Assembly: GCA_000729835.1 (NCBI GenBank)
Contig: JFHB01000161.1
Span: 1-64,000, forward strand
Direction of reading: 5' to 3'
Origin: Atkinsonella hypoxylon
Lineage: Eukaryota; Ascomycota; Sordariomycetes; Hypocreales; Clavicipitaceae
Length of the DNA stretch: 64,000 nucleotides
Program-made: the position numbers and the translations under genes
Part shown: piece after piece, positions 35,550-49,200 of the stretch
How positions within the stretch are numbered: the first letter of the stretch is position 1
Layout of the letters: every line of letters starts with the position of its first letter
Notes under the pieces: model-generated
Told to the model about the DNA's origin: nothing
Databases searched by the model: none
The model's input: only the letters and a program-made list of their open reading frames with translations

Positions 35550-35961
35550 TTTACTGTGCTTCTTAACGTTCTTTTTTGCTGTATTTTATTAACTAATATC
35601 CTTCTTTTCTATAGATAAAGCAGCGTTATTTTTAGGTCTTACTTCTGCTATAACTAGAATCTCTTAAACGTTAATATTAACAGTTTATATAAAGAGCTTT
35701 ATTATTAATATTAAGTTAGTTAAATCTAATGTAGAATTAGCTAATTTCCTTTTATACTTCTATAATACTAATTAACTTTTATAGATTGCTAATAAGCTCT
35801 TAGAATGTTATATTAGTTGTAAATTTAGCTTAACTACATTTAGGGATGCCTTTAACTGCTTAGAGAGTCTACTTAATAAGTTTAGAATTGTCTATAAAAG
35901 AGTTAAAAAGGCTGTTATAGATATCTTAAAGGTTCTAGATTATTATATTAAGGTAGTTAAG
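35550..35961 (-). pseudogene. Copia-A copy 2 gag remnant, C-terminal part with zinc knuckle
   Basis: Carries the C-x2-C-x4-C-x4-H knuckle at about 35566-35625. Here the first Cys codon survives (RCFIYRKEGY form), which supports the reading of copy 1 where all are Tyr. The gag continues at 51908 beyond Gypsy-B copy b. Confidence 0.68.
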
Positions 35962-36284
35962 TGTAATGGACTGACCTAGTGGCTGCTGCTAACTAGCGTC
36001 TATAATGAGAACTATAATTATAGGGAGGAAAGGAGGAAGAGAGAAGGAACTAGAAGCCTCTCTATGCCCCTATACTATATATCTAGGGGTAGGTCTATCC
36101 CCTTAGGAGCCCCTTTTAGTATATACTTTATAGCTAAGGTTCTCTCTTTAGGGCTTAGTAAAGTTTAAGTAACCTCTAGATAAATGCAGCTTGCTTCTAT
36201 CCCTTTACCTATATAGATCTTTATCTCTCTTCTACTATTCTCTCTTTACTAAAAGACCTAAGCCTAAGGCTTAAGTCTATAATA
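35962..36284 (-). repeat. 3' LTR of Gypsy-B copy b
   Basis: 323 bp; on plus it starts TGTAATGGACTGACC and ends TTAAGTCTATAATA. The complement of a polypurine tract (CTCTCCTTTTTCTCC) follows at about 36287. Confidence 0.9.
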
Positions 36285-38790
36285 TACTCTCCTTTTTCTC
36301 CTAAGCTCTATAATACTCCCTTTTAACGTCTATAGTAAGTACTATAAATAGTAGCTAACTCTCTATTTACTCTCTCTTTATATTTCCTCTATTATCTACT
36401 TATAAAAAAAATAGAGATATAACGTCTGCCTCTAGGCGCTTCGCTCTAGCTATTCTATTGCTGCACTAACGCACTATTTATTATTAGTGCAGTATTATAG
36501 AGCTAATATATAGATAAACGTTTACTCTACCTCTTTTCTCTCTAATTGCTTATAGCACCTTAGCAACAGCTGTTAATTGCTCTACTAACTAATCTATTAG
36601 TTGCACTATAATAGGTTAATTATGCCCCCTTCTGCTTAATTATACCCTTCTAGAGTTTATTAACCCTCTGCCCCCCTTTACTTTATAGCCCTCTATATAC
36701 AGCTATTAATTATCTGCCTATTATATAGGCGCTAGCTATAATGCTAGTGTTACTAGCGTATAAGCTACCTATATCCTTAGGTCTCCTTATTTTCTAAGTA
36801 ATTATTGCGTAATAATCCCTTTTATTAACTAGAAGGTATTTTCTCTCTTTTATCCTTATTGCTGTTGCAAACAGTTAATAGATATATACAATCTATTTAT
36901 ATATAAGGGGTATTATTAAGAGTGTAAAGCGTAAACAGTTATTATTAGTGCTATTCTTTTAGTGCATAATAAACTAATAGCTAGTAGAGTATAAACAGTT
37001 ATTATTATTATTATCCCTTTAGTATATAATAAACTAGCAGCTAGCTCTTAGCTATTTCTAATATAAAAATAAACAATTTCTTTCTTTTCTTTTTTATCTT
37101 TTTCTTTCTCCTTTATATTTTATTTTACCTCTATATTATAACTAAATAATTCTATTATAGTTTCCTAAAATTTCTTACTTTACTATATAGCTACTGCTAC
37201 TCCTTTTAATATAAAAGAACCTCTTTTTAATATATCTAAATAGAATTTATCTAACTGCTAATAGCCTACTAATTAAAATCGCAAAATATTATCTTATTAG
37301 CCTAAAGTACGCTGCCTTTTTACTTATATATAGCTTATTCTCTTACTAACTAGAAGTATATCTAGAACTTTAGCAGTTATATTGCTAGTACTAGCGCCCT
37401 TACTACTCCTGCTTCTATAGTGCTATTAGTTCTTTACTGCTGCTATATTTATAGTTTCTTTATATAAAGGGACTTAAATAACTTAGAGTTATTTAATAGC
37501 AACATCCTTAAAGACATTTATATACTATATTATAATAATCTTTATAAGAAGAGCTTATATAACTATTGTTTTAGCTAAAGAAGAGAATACTAACTATATA
37601 TATAGAGGTATAGAGGCTATATTTAAAATCTAAGCCTCTTTACTAGGTATCTTTACCTATAGTATTACTTTACTAGAATATAGAAACTTATTAACTAAGG
37701 TCTTATAGTTAAGTCTATATTAATTCTCCCTTACTTTAGCTAGCTTACTTACTAAACTATTTTTATCTATAAGTTCTTAAATATATATAATTACTATAAT
37801 ACTATTCTTAAGGATACACTTACTACTAATTATATAAAAGAGAAAGTTACACTCTCTTCTTCTTTTTATTATATAACTTAAGCTAGTAGCCTTTCTATAT
37901 TTACTCTCTCTTCTTTTATAATCTATAAAAGTACTATAGCCTTTATTATTCTAAAGAATAATAAGTTTAACCCTAATAAGTATAAGTATATCTTTATAGA
38001 TATTAATAATAACTTCTTATTCTCTTTTATACTTACTACTACTGCTGCTATTACTATACCTTTATTATTACTTTTACCTATACTTACACCTTATTATATA
38101 CTGCTAACCTCTACTACTGCTGCCCCTTTACTGCTATATAAGGCTTCTTTACTGCTATATATTATCCCTTTACTCTTATAGAATAACCTTAAGGTAATAC
38201 ACTAAGAATATACCTACCTTTAAGTAAAGCTTAAAAGCTTAAACTACTTATAGTACTAATTACTGTTTATATTCCTAAAGTATATAACCTTAATCTAGCT
38301 TATTGCTCTTTTAGCTTTCTCTTTCTTTATTTTCCTCCCCCTTAGAACTATACCTTTATACTTAAGGCACTAAGCTATTTAAGACGTTATATTTTTACCT
38401 ATACCTACTAAGGTAGAGCCTTAATCTAGAGCGCTAGTTATATTCTTACTTACTCTAGCCCTTATACCTTTTACTAGCACTACTATTCTAGCTTCTACTT
38501 TTACGCTACTCTAGAGATACTATATAGTTCCCTTAGCTTTTATTCTATAACTACTTAGAGAGCAATAGAGTGCCTTTTAGGTAGTTATACCTCTACACTA
38601 TAAGCACTAATGCCTCTTTACTACTTACTAAGAAATTTCTTTTGTTTTATATATATATATATACTTTTTTTTTTTTTACTAGTTATATAGGCCTTTATAA
38701 AGGGAAGTTTATTTTCTTTTGTTTTTAGTTAAAGGTAACTAAGTTATTATTAAAGTCTATATAAAATTTTACTATACCTTTACTAGGCCT
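36285..38790 (-). other. Gypsy-B copy b region between chromodomain and 3' LTR
   Basis: Counterpart of 13640-16147. It has the same tandem duplication, the same Lys/Glu-rich patch and no nameable domain. The plus strand has a fairly open Leu-rich frame around 37270-37900, but it lies antisense to the element and is probably a by-product of base composition. Confidence 0.5.
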
Positions 38791-38799
38791 ATTATTAAA

Positions 38800-41700
38800 T
38801 TAAGCGCTCTTTTACTATAACTTAAATTAATTTAGTACCTTTATATTAAGAAAGTTTTTTAGTAGTTTCTATATAAGCTAAATAAATTCTACTTACTTAA
38901 TAAGCACTTAATAGTATCTTCTTTAGCTTAAGGCGTTTTTAGTAGCTAGAATTTCCTTTACTCTATATTCCTTAAGGAATAAATTAGTATTTATTATAGT
39001 TAGCTTAAAACTAAGCCTTAAGTCTACTAGCTACTAAAAAGGTAAAGAGTTTATTGCTACTTACTTAATAAAGTTAATATAAAAGATTAAGTAAATTTCT
39101 AGTAAAATATCTAACTTTATAGTTAAAGGTGTTAGTATATTTATAACTATATACTTTACTATAACCTAATTAAGCTTCTAACTTAAGTAGTTTATTTTAA
39201 TATAATAGAGTATTAGCTAAACTAAGTTCTTTACCTTATACTATTCTACTAGCTTATAGCTTTTATTTAACTGCTTTTACTGCCTTTATTAGGTAAAGTT
39301 AATTATAGCTTAAGTAATATTTATACTCTTCTATAGCTATTTAAGGAATACTAAAGCTTACTCTTTATATAAAACTTAGAACTTCTTTTTATTTATAAGC
39401 TTTTAGATAAAGTCTATATTATACCTATATATTGCCTAGTTTAAACTTATATTAGTTACTAAGGAATTCTTATTATTAATAGCTAGCTAATATATAGAGA
39501 GATATTTAAGCTAGTTAAACTATAAAAAAGTAACTATAACCTATAGAATTACTTATACTTCTTAATTAACTTTCTTTATTTTACTGTTTATCTATAGGTA
39601 ATAGAATGTAAATAGTAATTATTTAATTCTAATAAGGCAATAAAGAGTAGTCTAAAAGGTACTTAACTAATTTAAACTATAGTTAGAGATAATTTATTTT
39701 AGAAATCTATAAAACTACTACTAATAATACTTAAACTACTAAGTATATTCCTTTACCTCTATAGAAGTTATTGCCTTTAACTATATATACTTTAAAAGTT
39801 AATTAATAATAACTATTAAGTAAAAGAGTATAGCTTAGTTTAGCGCTAGTAAATCTATTATAAAATCTATAGAGATCTATAACTAATACCTATTTAGCGC
39901 TAGAATAGATTGCAAAAGGCCTTACTATAACCTCTTACTCTTTTAGCTACTATAATAGTAGTAGTTTTAGATGTACTAAGCAATATCTTAGAATAGCCTA
40001 TTCTAGTAATAGTTATATATTAATGCCTAAAATGTAGTATTTTATCCTAAGTAGTCTAATATTAGTAACTTATATATTCTATATATTAGTATAGTAGTTA
40101 ATAGCTTATACTTAAGAACCTAAAGGTAGCTCTAGTAGACTAATGCCCTTTATATATTAAGGGTATAGTCTATAATTTATTCTTATGTTTTTACCTTTAA
40201 TAGAAACCTTCTCTCTCTCTTCTAGACTGCATTTAACCTTATTAGATATACTAGGTCTTTTTGTACTTCTTAGTTCTATAAGCTCTATAAGTATTTATCT
40301 AGAAATAGCGTTATTCTAGCTAGCACCTATAAAGCTACAGCTAGTTAACTTTTTAGCATTACTTTACTAGCTATTTCTACTTTAATATTCTCTATAACCT
40401 CCTTCTTCTCTTTATCTCTATAGAGAGTACTAAGGTAGCTAATAAAGAGAGGCTAAAGGACTTAGCCTATTTACAGTATTACTTTATCTTAATCCTACTC
40501 TTATTGTAATAATGCATTTAGTTACTTTACTTATAGCTCTAAGTAGTATTATAAGTAGTAGTTAAAGAGAGAGAGAAGCTCTACCTACTTAGCTTAACGC
40601 TTAAAGATCTCTTATAAAGATATAAAGTATTCTAGATTCTTATAGTCTATAAGGATTATAAAGGGATATACTACTCTCTATTAATCTACTGCTTAAGCTT
40701 TAAGGTAAGATATTATTACTAAAAGTTCCTTATTATAAATAGTATAGTTACATTAAGCTAGAGATAACCTAGCTAAATAGTATACTATAGGCTACAGCAC
40801 ACTAGCTTTATTATATTAGAATAAATAGCTACTAAGGGCCTCTTTTAAGCAATTAGCCTTTATAACTATATCCTTCTTAGGGTTCTACTAGGCTAAGACT
40901 AAGTATAAGGTAAAGGCCTCTTTAAGCTTTATAAATAACCTCTTATATTTCTTTATTTACTAGAATAGAACTCTCTTCTTTATTAAGTTAACTAAAGGCT
41001 CTATAATATCTAAGAAATCTAATATAAAGTTATAGTAGAAGTTTATAAATCTAAGGAAGCTTTATACCTCTTATAACTTAATAGAAGCTTACTACTTCTA
41101 AATAGCTACAATTTTCTCTAGATTTAGGTATATCTCCCTTTTTACTATAACTATAAAGCTAAGGTATTTAACTTTAGTTATAGTAAAGTAGTATTTCTTA
41201 AGATCTAAGTGCAGCTCTACTAACTGCAACTTTTCTAGAATTCTCTATACCTTATATATATAGTTTTTCCTAAAACCTTTAGTGTAAATAAGAATATTAT
41301 TTAGATAAGTAGTTATATAATCTTTAAGGGCCTTTTCTAGTGCACTATTAATATATTATTAGAATATAGCTAGAGCTTTTACTAACCTAAAGGGGTAAAC
41401 TAGCTATTTAAAGAGGCTAAACTAGGTATAAAACGCTATAAAGTACTTCTTACTATCTACTATTTAAATTCTATAGAAGGCTAACTATATATTTAGTTTA
41501 GTAAACTAGTATACCTTTAATAATAACTTAAGTGTCTTCTTTATTAAGAGAAGTAAGTAATAGTTCTATTCTATAATCTTATTAAGAGCTTAATAATTAA
41601 TATAGAATTACTATTCTTTACTTAGCTTTTTAGCTAAAAGAATAGGTACTACTGCTAAAAAGGAGCTAGCTTAGATTTATCCTTTATTTATTAAGTTTAT

Positions 41701-42600
41701 TACCTATCTCTTAATTTCTAATAAATAGTTCTATAGTATATTATATAGTAGAGCCTATAGTAGTAATAGTAAGGAGCTATTTAGCTGCTGTTTTAGCTTA
41801 ATATAGTAATCTAGCCTCTCTCTATACAGTAGAAGGCCTTAGGCCTTCTTTTCTTTAAAAAGATTATAAAAGTCCTTTAATTTAAGTAGTAGTATTAGTA
41901 GATTAAGGCCTTTTAGGGATATTTATAATAACAATATAGAGGTAATTTCCTAAAGGCTTATAGCAATAAAATATATAGTAACCTCTTAGCTCTTACTCTA
42001 TTTTATTAAAGCGCTATAAACTACTGCTAACACTAGTTTTATTAAGTCCTTAACATCCTAAGCTTTTACTGCTTAAATTATAAGGCCTTTAGCCTTACCT
42101 ATTAATAGGCTCTAGCTAGTAGCGTTAAGAACAATTCTATTATAGGCTAACTATAGGCTCCTAAAGATATAATCTTAGGTTAAGCCTAGGATTATATAGG
42201 CTACTACTAGGAAGACCTAGCTGTTAATATCTACCTATAAGTAAACTAAAGAAGCAATTAAGGCGCTCCTTTAGTAGCTATTATAGAACTACTATTTAAC
42301 CTCTACTGCTATTTACACTATCTTTTTATATAGTAATAGAATCTACTTTAGGCTAAGGTATTACACTAAACTCTTACTTATTGCAGTAAAGTAGTTATAT
42401 TTACTATTTATCTATATATTGTAGAACAACAGTTAGTTAAAGAGTATAGAGATAAAGAATAGTAATATATTTATTTTCTTAGTTATCTCTCTATATTCTT
42501 CTTCTAGCTGCTTACTAAGTAGAGGTTATTATATTATTTATATTACCTTTACCTTTATACTAAGCTTAAGGCTAAAGGTAAGCCTTTTTCTAACTTATTA
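38800..42600 (-). pseudogene. Gypsy-B copy b pol remnant with chromodomain
   Basis: Chromodomain at about 38810-38960, integrase at about 39350-40100, RNase H at about 40480-40880, and RT with YLNN (YLDD expected) at 41296-41307. Order and spacing match copy a in reverse. Stops and Asp-to-Asn changes sit largely at the same places as in copy a. Confidence 0.8.
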
Positions 42601-42893
42601 AAGTTCTTCTCTTATACATTATCTATTGCTACTGCCTATACGCTAGTTAACTTTAGCTTACGTTCTACTAGTTACTATCTATATCCTTAAATATAGTGTT
42701 AAAACAACTTACACTAAAGGTATTGCCTCTTTTAGCAGTATTTTTTAAGTTTAGCTTTAGATACTTACTTTACTTATAGAGTATCCTTATTTAGTTATTT
42801 TACTCTAGATTTCTTTACACTCTCTTTTTGTCTTTATTAAGTTTCTATAGCGTTAACTTTAGTTATCTTAGTGTTGCTATTCTAGGGCCCTTT
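42601..42893 (-). pseudogene. Gypsy-B copy b gag remnant, C-terminal part
   Basis: Contains the CX2CX4HX4C knuckle at about 42681-42721, with the second Cys still TGT. It ends at the CCTTT duplication (42889-42893) of Copia-B copy b; the rest of gag lies at 50737-51500. Confidence 0.68.
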
Positions 42894-43592
42894 TGTTAAA
42901 AATAAGCTACCCTATATAGCCTATTTTTATGCCTACTAGTTGCTCTATCACGTGACCCTTATTAGGTCTTGTTACGTTGATTTTTAGTAGAGATATCGCT
43001 GTTACTAGATGCAAAACATCTAGAATTAACTAAGGCAAAGTTGCCTAACCTATAGTTAACTTTAACTGCGATTTTCTCTACAACTAGCAATAGTAGAAAT
43101 TTAAGAAGTATACTATTTAAAAGCTAAGAATTAGGGCTATCTAATAGTATAATTGTTAGATAGAGTTGCTTATAAGGGTTGCTTATTATTAGTGGAATTT
43201 GTTAAATTGTGCACATAAGCGTCTTGTTTGTATAGCCGTAAGTCGATTTTTTTTTGTTTTTATATAGTAAATCTTTTTGCGGAAATTATAAAGTAGCCTA
43301 TAAGCCCCTTCTAGCGACTACAGCCCGCTAATATAGTTAAAGGGTCTATAAGGGACTAGAAAGATTTAAGATCCTACCCTCACTAACTTATTCGTTACAG
43401 CGCTCTTAATATAAAGATACCACTATTACAGTTATCTATTGCCTCTATGTAATCTAGTACTATATACTACAGCTTAATTTAGGCCGCTGCTGCTTCTACT
43501 ACGTGATAATTGCTAGGAGCAATTACAGGTGCTAAATCTAAGAGACCACTACCCTCTTCTATCTAGTCCTGTAATCCCTATTATTTTCAATA
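42894..43592 (+). repeat. 5' LTR of Copia-B copy b
   Basis: 699 bp, from TGTTAAAAATAAGC to TTTTCAATA. A CACGTG hexamer is near 42950 and the hairpin TAATTGCT-AGG-AGCAATTA is at 43507-43525. Confidence 0.93.
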
Positions 43593-43606
43593 GGTTATAA
43601 GCCTGG
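43593..43606 (+). promoter_or_regulatory. Putative primer-binding site (initiator-Met half-tRNA type)
   Basis: GGTTATAAGCCTGG directly follows the LTR. It resembles the complement of the anticodon arm of initiator tRNA-Met (GGTTATGAGCC in that sense), the half-tRNA priming known from Drosophila copia and yeast Ty5. One G-to-A change would be RIP. Copy a has the same 14 bases. Confidence 0.5.
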
Positions 43607-44520
43607 AAGACCTATCTGCAAGCTGTTAGCCCGCTGAAATCTACTATTGTGTACTGTATTACCCACTAGAAGCTATATTGAGACCTGCGCTAGCAGCTAT
43701 TGCTGCTATTAGTAGCTTGCTGGAAGCTATTAATACCTGCTGCACACATATCGCCAGCCACTATACTAGTGTTTTTATTCTGCCCACCCTGTGCCTCCTG
43801 CACTCTATACACCCTGTGTATACACACTTTTGAAGCTATTCTTAATAGCTAGGTTCTATCGTTGCGCAACATCAAAATATATACATCTATACACATTACA
43901 TTTGCACTGCGAATTGTTTTATTAGGCACTGCTTAATTAATTATTTCTATCAAGAAATAAGCTTAGCGCTGCACTACATCGCTTATTGGTTGTGCTGTTA
44001 TCTTGTATATTGTGCACCCTATGCACCTCTGTTAGTGGCTATACTATAATTTGTAGTGCACGCCTAACAGCTCTTATTGCTATTAGATATTCCTGTGTTT
44101 TCGGTTGCAGAATCAATTTATATAGTAATCCCACTGGTCGGGATTTTAAAGTAGGAATTAGCTGGATATCCCTAAATTAGCTGTGCCTAGGTCTCCACTG
44201 ATTTATTGGAACCTAATTAGAGAAGAATCTTCTGAATTTTTTAGCTAAAAATAGCTAGGACCTGTGTTTTGTGCCCCTCGCGACCGCTTGTTAATCTGGT
44301 CTACTATATAAATTGTATGCGCATATAGATCGCGATATAACGCAGCCTTTAGAGCCCGTTATACCTATTACAAAAGAAATTGGAGAAAAATCTCAGTATA
44401 ATTTCTAAAGATATAGGGCACTTCTAGGCCTATAATAGAGCAATCTATTAATATCTAGTAGAGGTTATTACTGTTATTTACTACCTTTTCCACTGTAATT
44501 TAGGCTATAATTAGCTATAA
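43607..44520 (+). other. Copia-B copy b 5' leader
   Basis: About 900 bases without a supported gene. The open frame at 43986-44180 has no counterpart kept in copy a and is treated as chance. Confidence 0.55.
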
Positions 44521-44526
44521 AGAGCG

Positions 44527-46215
44527 TTAAATTAGCTATTAAAACCCTTAAAATAGCACTAAAAGGAACAGGCAAGGGAAAGAGCACAAGCCCTGAACGG
44601 GGTAGTAGTTTTAGTATACTAGCTACAGCTGCTGCTACTAGCTTTCCTGGTCCAGTAAGGTCCCCCCCTCAGCCAGTAGATTCCTCTTCTAATAAAGAAG
44701 ATTATACAGCTAAGAAGGCTCTAAAAGAAGCTAGATTAGCTTCTGAAAGAGTAGTGCAAGTCTATAATGTACAAGCTAACCTAAAAGCTCAAATAGATAA
44801 GCAACAAGAGACCCTAAATAGATTTATTAGGCATAGTGAAGCAAAATAAAGCCAAAATAAAGGTAATATAGCTAATTTACTAACTAAATTAGATACTATA
44901 ATTACATCTATAGGTAATCTCTCTATAGGGTCTCCTAAAGCAGATCCTGTTACTTCTAAGACTTCTAAAGTCTCTTTTGAAGCCCCTAAACCTTCTAGTT
45001 CCTCTAATAGTGCTACTTTTCTGCCTGCTTTTAATGAAGGCACTATAAAAGAGTTAAATAAAAAGGTCCACTCTATTCTAGAGGCTGCTAAGCTAAAAGG
45101 CCCTAAAAATTTTAAATAGTAGAAGTAAGCTTTAACTATTTAATTTAGGGCCCTAGGATTCCCTTAATTTATTAATAATTCTAGTATAGTTAGTACTTTA
45201 GTAGATTTAGAACAAGCTATTATCCTTATAATTATAAGAGATAGTTGCTAATCTAGACCTTAAGCTGCTATAAGCTGGCATAAGTCCCTTGTAGATGCCT
45301 ATAACGTTCTAGTTAAGCAATATTTGCAGAGTGCTAAAATATAATGTAGTACGCTATATGCTAGTTATTACAACTTATCGTTTTCGAACTATAAGGGATC
45401 TTTAGAGGCCTTTAATGCTGAATTTAATAATTTACTAGCTAGATTACAGCTCTATAGTGTAGCTATCAATCTAATTGACTAGGTAAATTATTATATTAAT
45501 GCTTTAAAGAAGACCTTCCCTAGCTGGGCTAAAAGGCAGCAATATTCTATTAGAGCTGCTAGAGCATAAGGTCTATCTGTAAAAATGCTGAATTTACAGT
45601 TCCTTATAGCTAATTTATTAGAAGAACAAAGAGATAAAAGCTCCTCTATATCTAAAGCTCTTAGTTATAAAGCTTCTAACTCTAATAGTTCTAATAATAT
45701 TAAGGCTAATTAAGGAAAGAATCCTCCCAATCAGAAGAAGAATTCTAACGATTCTAATTCTAACGATTCTAATGCCTCTAAAGATAAAGATACAGATAAA
45801 GCCTCTAAGAATAAGAAGAAGTAGAAGGGCCGAAGAAGAAGTAATAAAAACTCTAGGAATAAGGATAGAGAAGCTACTTTTGCTATAGGTTGCTATAACC
45901 TATCTACTAGCAACCAGGATACTATAGATTCTAATAGTGAATCTAGCAGTTCTAGTAGTAATAATTCTTACGATTTAGATACAGAATCCACTACTAGTAA
46001 TACTAGTACTACTAGTAATAATACCCCTTCTTTTAACTATTCCAATAGAATAATTAAAAACTCCTTACTATACAATATAGGTTCTACCTGTTATATAGTT
46101 AACAATAAGGCATTTTTTAGGACTTTTAAGCCTATAAAAAAGGGTAAAACCGCGCCTATTGCTACTAGAGGAGGTCCTATTTATCCTAAAGGACAGGGAA
46201 CTGCTGTATTCTAGG
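44527..46215 (+). pseudogene. Copia-B copy b gag and protease remnant
   Basis: The best-preserved gag frame here, with long open runs. It starts in a Lys-rich N-terminus and has a Ser/Pro-rich segment. A capsid-like core spans about 45040-45620, with several Trp/Gln-position stops. A basic Asn/Ser/Lys-rich tail follows at about 45690-45900. Next is a Ser/Thr-rich linker and the retropepsin box at 46074-46088, reading NIGST where DTGST is expected. No CCHC knuckle is seen; the basic tail may bind RNA instead. No ATG is present at the likely start, which may have become ATA. Confidence 0.75.
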
Positions 46216-49200
46216 TACTAGTTAGTATAAATCCAGCTAAATATAGGCCTTTAGCTCTAAAGGATGCTCTATATTGCCTAGGTTTAGATACTAACCTAAT
46301 TAGTGGTCTAAAGCACTATTTAACAGGGGGCACTCTCCTTAGAAATTAGCTATTTCTAGCTAATAGAAGCTGCTGTGGGCTTCTAAATCCGAAAAAGCAT
46401 AGTTTCTTCTTACAGCTTAAGGGGCAAGAGATCCCTAGAGTGTATAAAAACCATGCAAATCTCTCTTATATAGGATTTACTAGCAATAGTTATAATGGCA
46501 GTTATAATGCTAGTTATCCTATAGAGGTTTAAATCCCTTAACAGCCTAGTTTTAATCTAGAGGAATATAGCTAAATCGAGGAATTATCTAATTTTAAAGA
46601 AGATAATACTAATAACAATGCTATAGAGCCATTAGCCCTAGTTCCTAAACGGGCTCCTAGTTAGATTCCTTCTAATAACAGGGATTTAGAAGGTCTAAAT
46701 CCTAAGTTGCTGGATATTAGAGGAAATAGCCGTCTAGATCCCTTAAACAAGGCCTGTAGTTCTTAAGAGATCTAGCAAGATAGGGAGCAACAGGAAGCTA
46801 GCTCTAATAATAATTCTAGTAGTATAAATCCTACTGCTTCTTCTTCCTATAAGAAGCTCCTAGAATTAGCTGCTACTTAGCACGTTAGATTAGGGCATAT
46901 AGGACTCCCTTTACTAAAGAAGACTGCTTCTATTACTAAAGGTATTCCTAATTTTACAAAAATCAAGGAAAAGGATTTTAACTACCTAGCTTACAACTAA
47001 GCTAAAGCTGTTAGAAGACCTAGCAAGTATGCTATTCCTAACCCCCCTAGATGTTTAGATATTATAGAGGGAGATACCGTTAAGATAGAGCCTATACTGC
47101 ACAATAAGAGGCCTCTAGTTCTTTTTCTAATTAATAGAAAATCACGGTATAAGTAGTCTTTTAATCTAGCTAATAAAGAAGGTTCTACCCTTTATAGCTG
47201 TATTAGAAGCTTCTTTAAGGAATTAAAAAACCAGTATAACTGCTACCCTAAACACCTTTACTTTAATAGTAGTATAGAAATTAATACTAGGTTGCAAGCT
47301 TAGCTATCTTCTAAGGGTATTTACTTTAGCACCTCTTGCCCCTATATTTACAAACAGAATAGGCTAATAGAGAGAGCTATAAAGGTACTTCTAGACCGTT
47401 TGTATGCTACCCTATAGTGGTTATAACTACCTCTATATCTATAGTCTTACATCCTTCCTGCTATAGTGGATTTAGTTAATACTACTGCGAATAGTACTAA
47501 ACCACTAAGTCCTAAACAGCTATATTTAGCTAATTTAGAGCCTTCTAAGACCTATAAGCCTAATTTTTCCAAAATTAGAGCTATAGGCTTCTATTGTAAA
47601 GTTCTAATCCTATTAGAACAGAGATCTAGGTTGCAGAAGCTAGCTAAAAGAACTATTCCTAGTAGACTTTTAGCTACACTAGGTTCTAATGTATATCTAA
47701 TATACATCCTCTCTAAATAAGCTGTTATAAAGACTAGCTTTATTAAAATTATAGAAGGAATAGGTCCTATTTCATAGGGCATCCCTAAGGTTCCTATTGG
47801 TTCTATAGTGGATAATCCTTTAGAGGGAGAAATTAATAACTAGCAGCAATTAGAAGATAATTATACTCCTAAGTATCCTTATCCTAGTTATCTAGATGTA
47901 CTGAATTATCCACTAGAACCTATAGAAAATTAAGCTCTTCTACTAAGCAACTCTATAGAAGCTATAGAGGCCCCTAAAGCCCCTATATCTATAGAAGCCC
48001 CTTAGGCTAATATAGAACCTATAGAAGCTAAAGCTAATGCTAATGCTATAGATTTAGATAGAGACATATTTTCCTTAATTAAGGATCTATGTTTTAAGGC
48101 AAGGACTAAAGCAGCTATTACTTCTAATAGTAATAAGGATAAACTTCCTAATACGTAGAAGTAAGCCCTAAAAAGCTCTGCTAAGCAGCATTAGATAGAA
48201 GCTACCTATAGTGAATTTAAGCAGCTATTAGCTGCTGGAACCTTTAAATTTATAGAGAAAGACTAAGTACCTAAGGGCCGAAGAGTTCTAAAGAATAGGC
48301 TTATTTATAGGCTAAAAAAGGATAAAGAAAATAATCCTATAAAATATAAGGCCCGCCTTGTTGCTAAGGGATTTATGCAAATAGAAGGTTAAGACTATCT
48401 AGAGACCTTTGCTGCAACTAGTATTCCTCCTAACTAGCGTATATTATTAGCTCTTGCAGCTTTTAATAACTAGGAAGTTAAGCAAATCGACTTTATAGGA
48501 GCGTTTTTAAATAGCAAGCTAAAGGAAGCTATTTATATAGAAATCCTAGATAGATTCGTTGAATTTGCAGAGCAAGCATCGCTATTAGTAGCTAAGCTAC
48601 TAAAAAGCTGTAATTACAAGCCCTCTAAAGAGCAAGTAATTAAGCTAGAAAAATCACTCTATAGTCTAAAGCAAAGTCCTAGAGAATAGCAACAAATTCT
48701 AACAGAATTACTTCAAAAGCATAGATTTAAACCTCTTATATTAGACCCAGCAGTCTTTTATAACCTAGCTACATCTACATATATTGCTACTTATGTAGAT
48801 AACTGTCTTCTAATTAGGCCTAATTTACGATACATTAATAAGCTTAAAAAGCTGCTAAATTAAGCTTATCTAATAGAAGATAGAGGACCAGCAGAATTCT
48901 TCCTAGGCGTTTAAATCACCTATAATAGGTCTAAAAGATCTATTAAAATCTATTAATCTTAATACATCCTTAAAGCCCTAGAAAGATTCAAAATGCTAGA
49001 TGCTAAGCTAGCTTCTATCCCTATACAGCTAGGAATTCTAAAGTAACTAGTTATAAAACTCCTCTTAAAATCCGATTATAAGCTTTATTAGAGCATAATA
49101 GGCACTATAATGTACCTAATGTTGCTAACTAGGGCTAATATTGCTTTTTCTGTTTAGTAGCTATTAACCTTCCTAGCTAAGCCCTATATAGAGCACCTAA

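Noticed and set aside
44789..45043. Open frame on minus, with a relative at 23693-23893
   Set aside because: It is antisense to gag of both Copia-B copies. Gag codons there lack Gln/Trp changes in the reverse frame, so openness is a by-product.
47591..47782. 63-codon minus frame
   Set aside because: Antisense to the integrase region of Copia-B copy b and unsupported by copy a.
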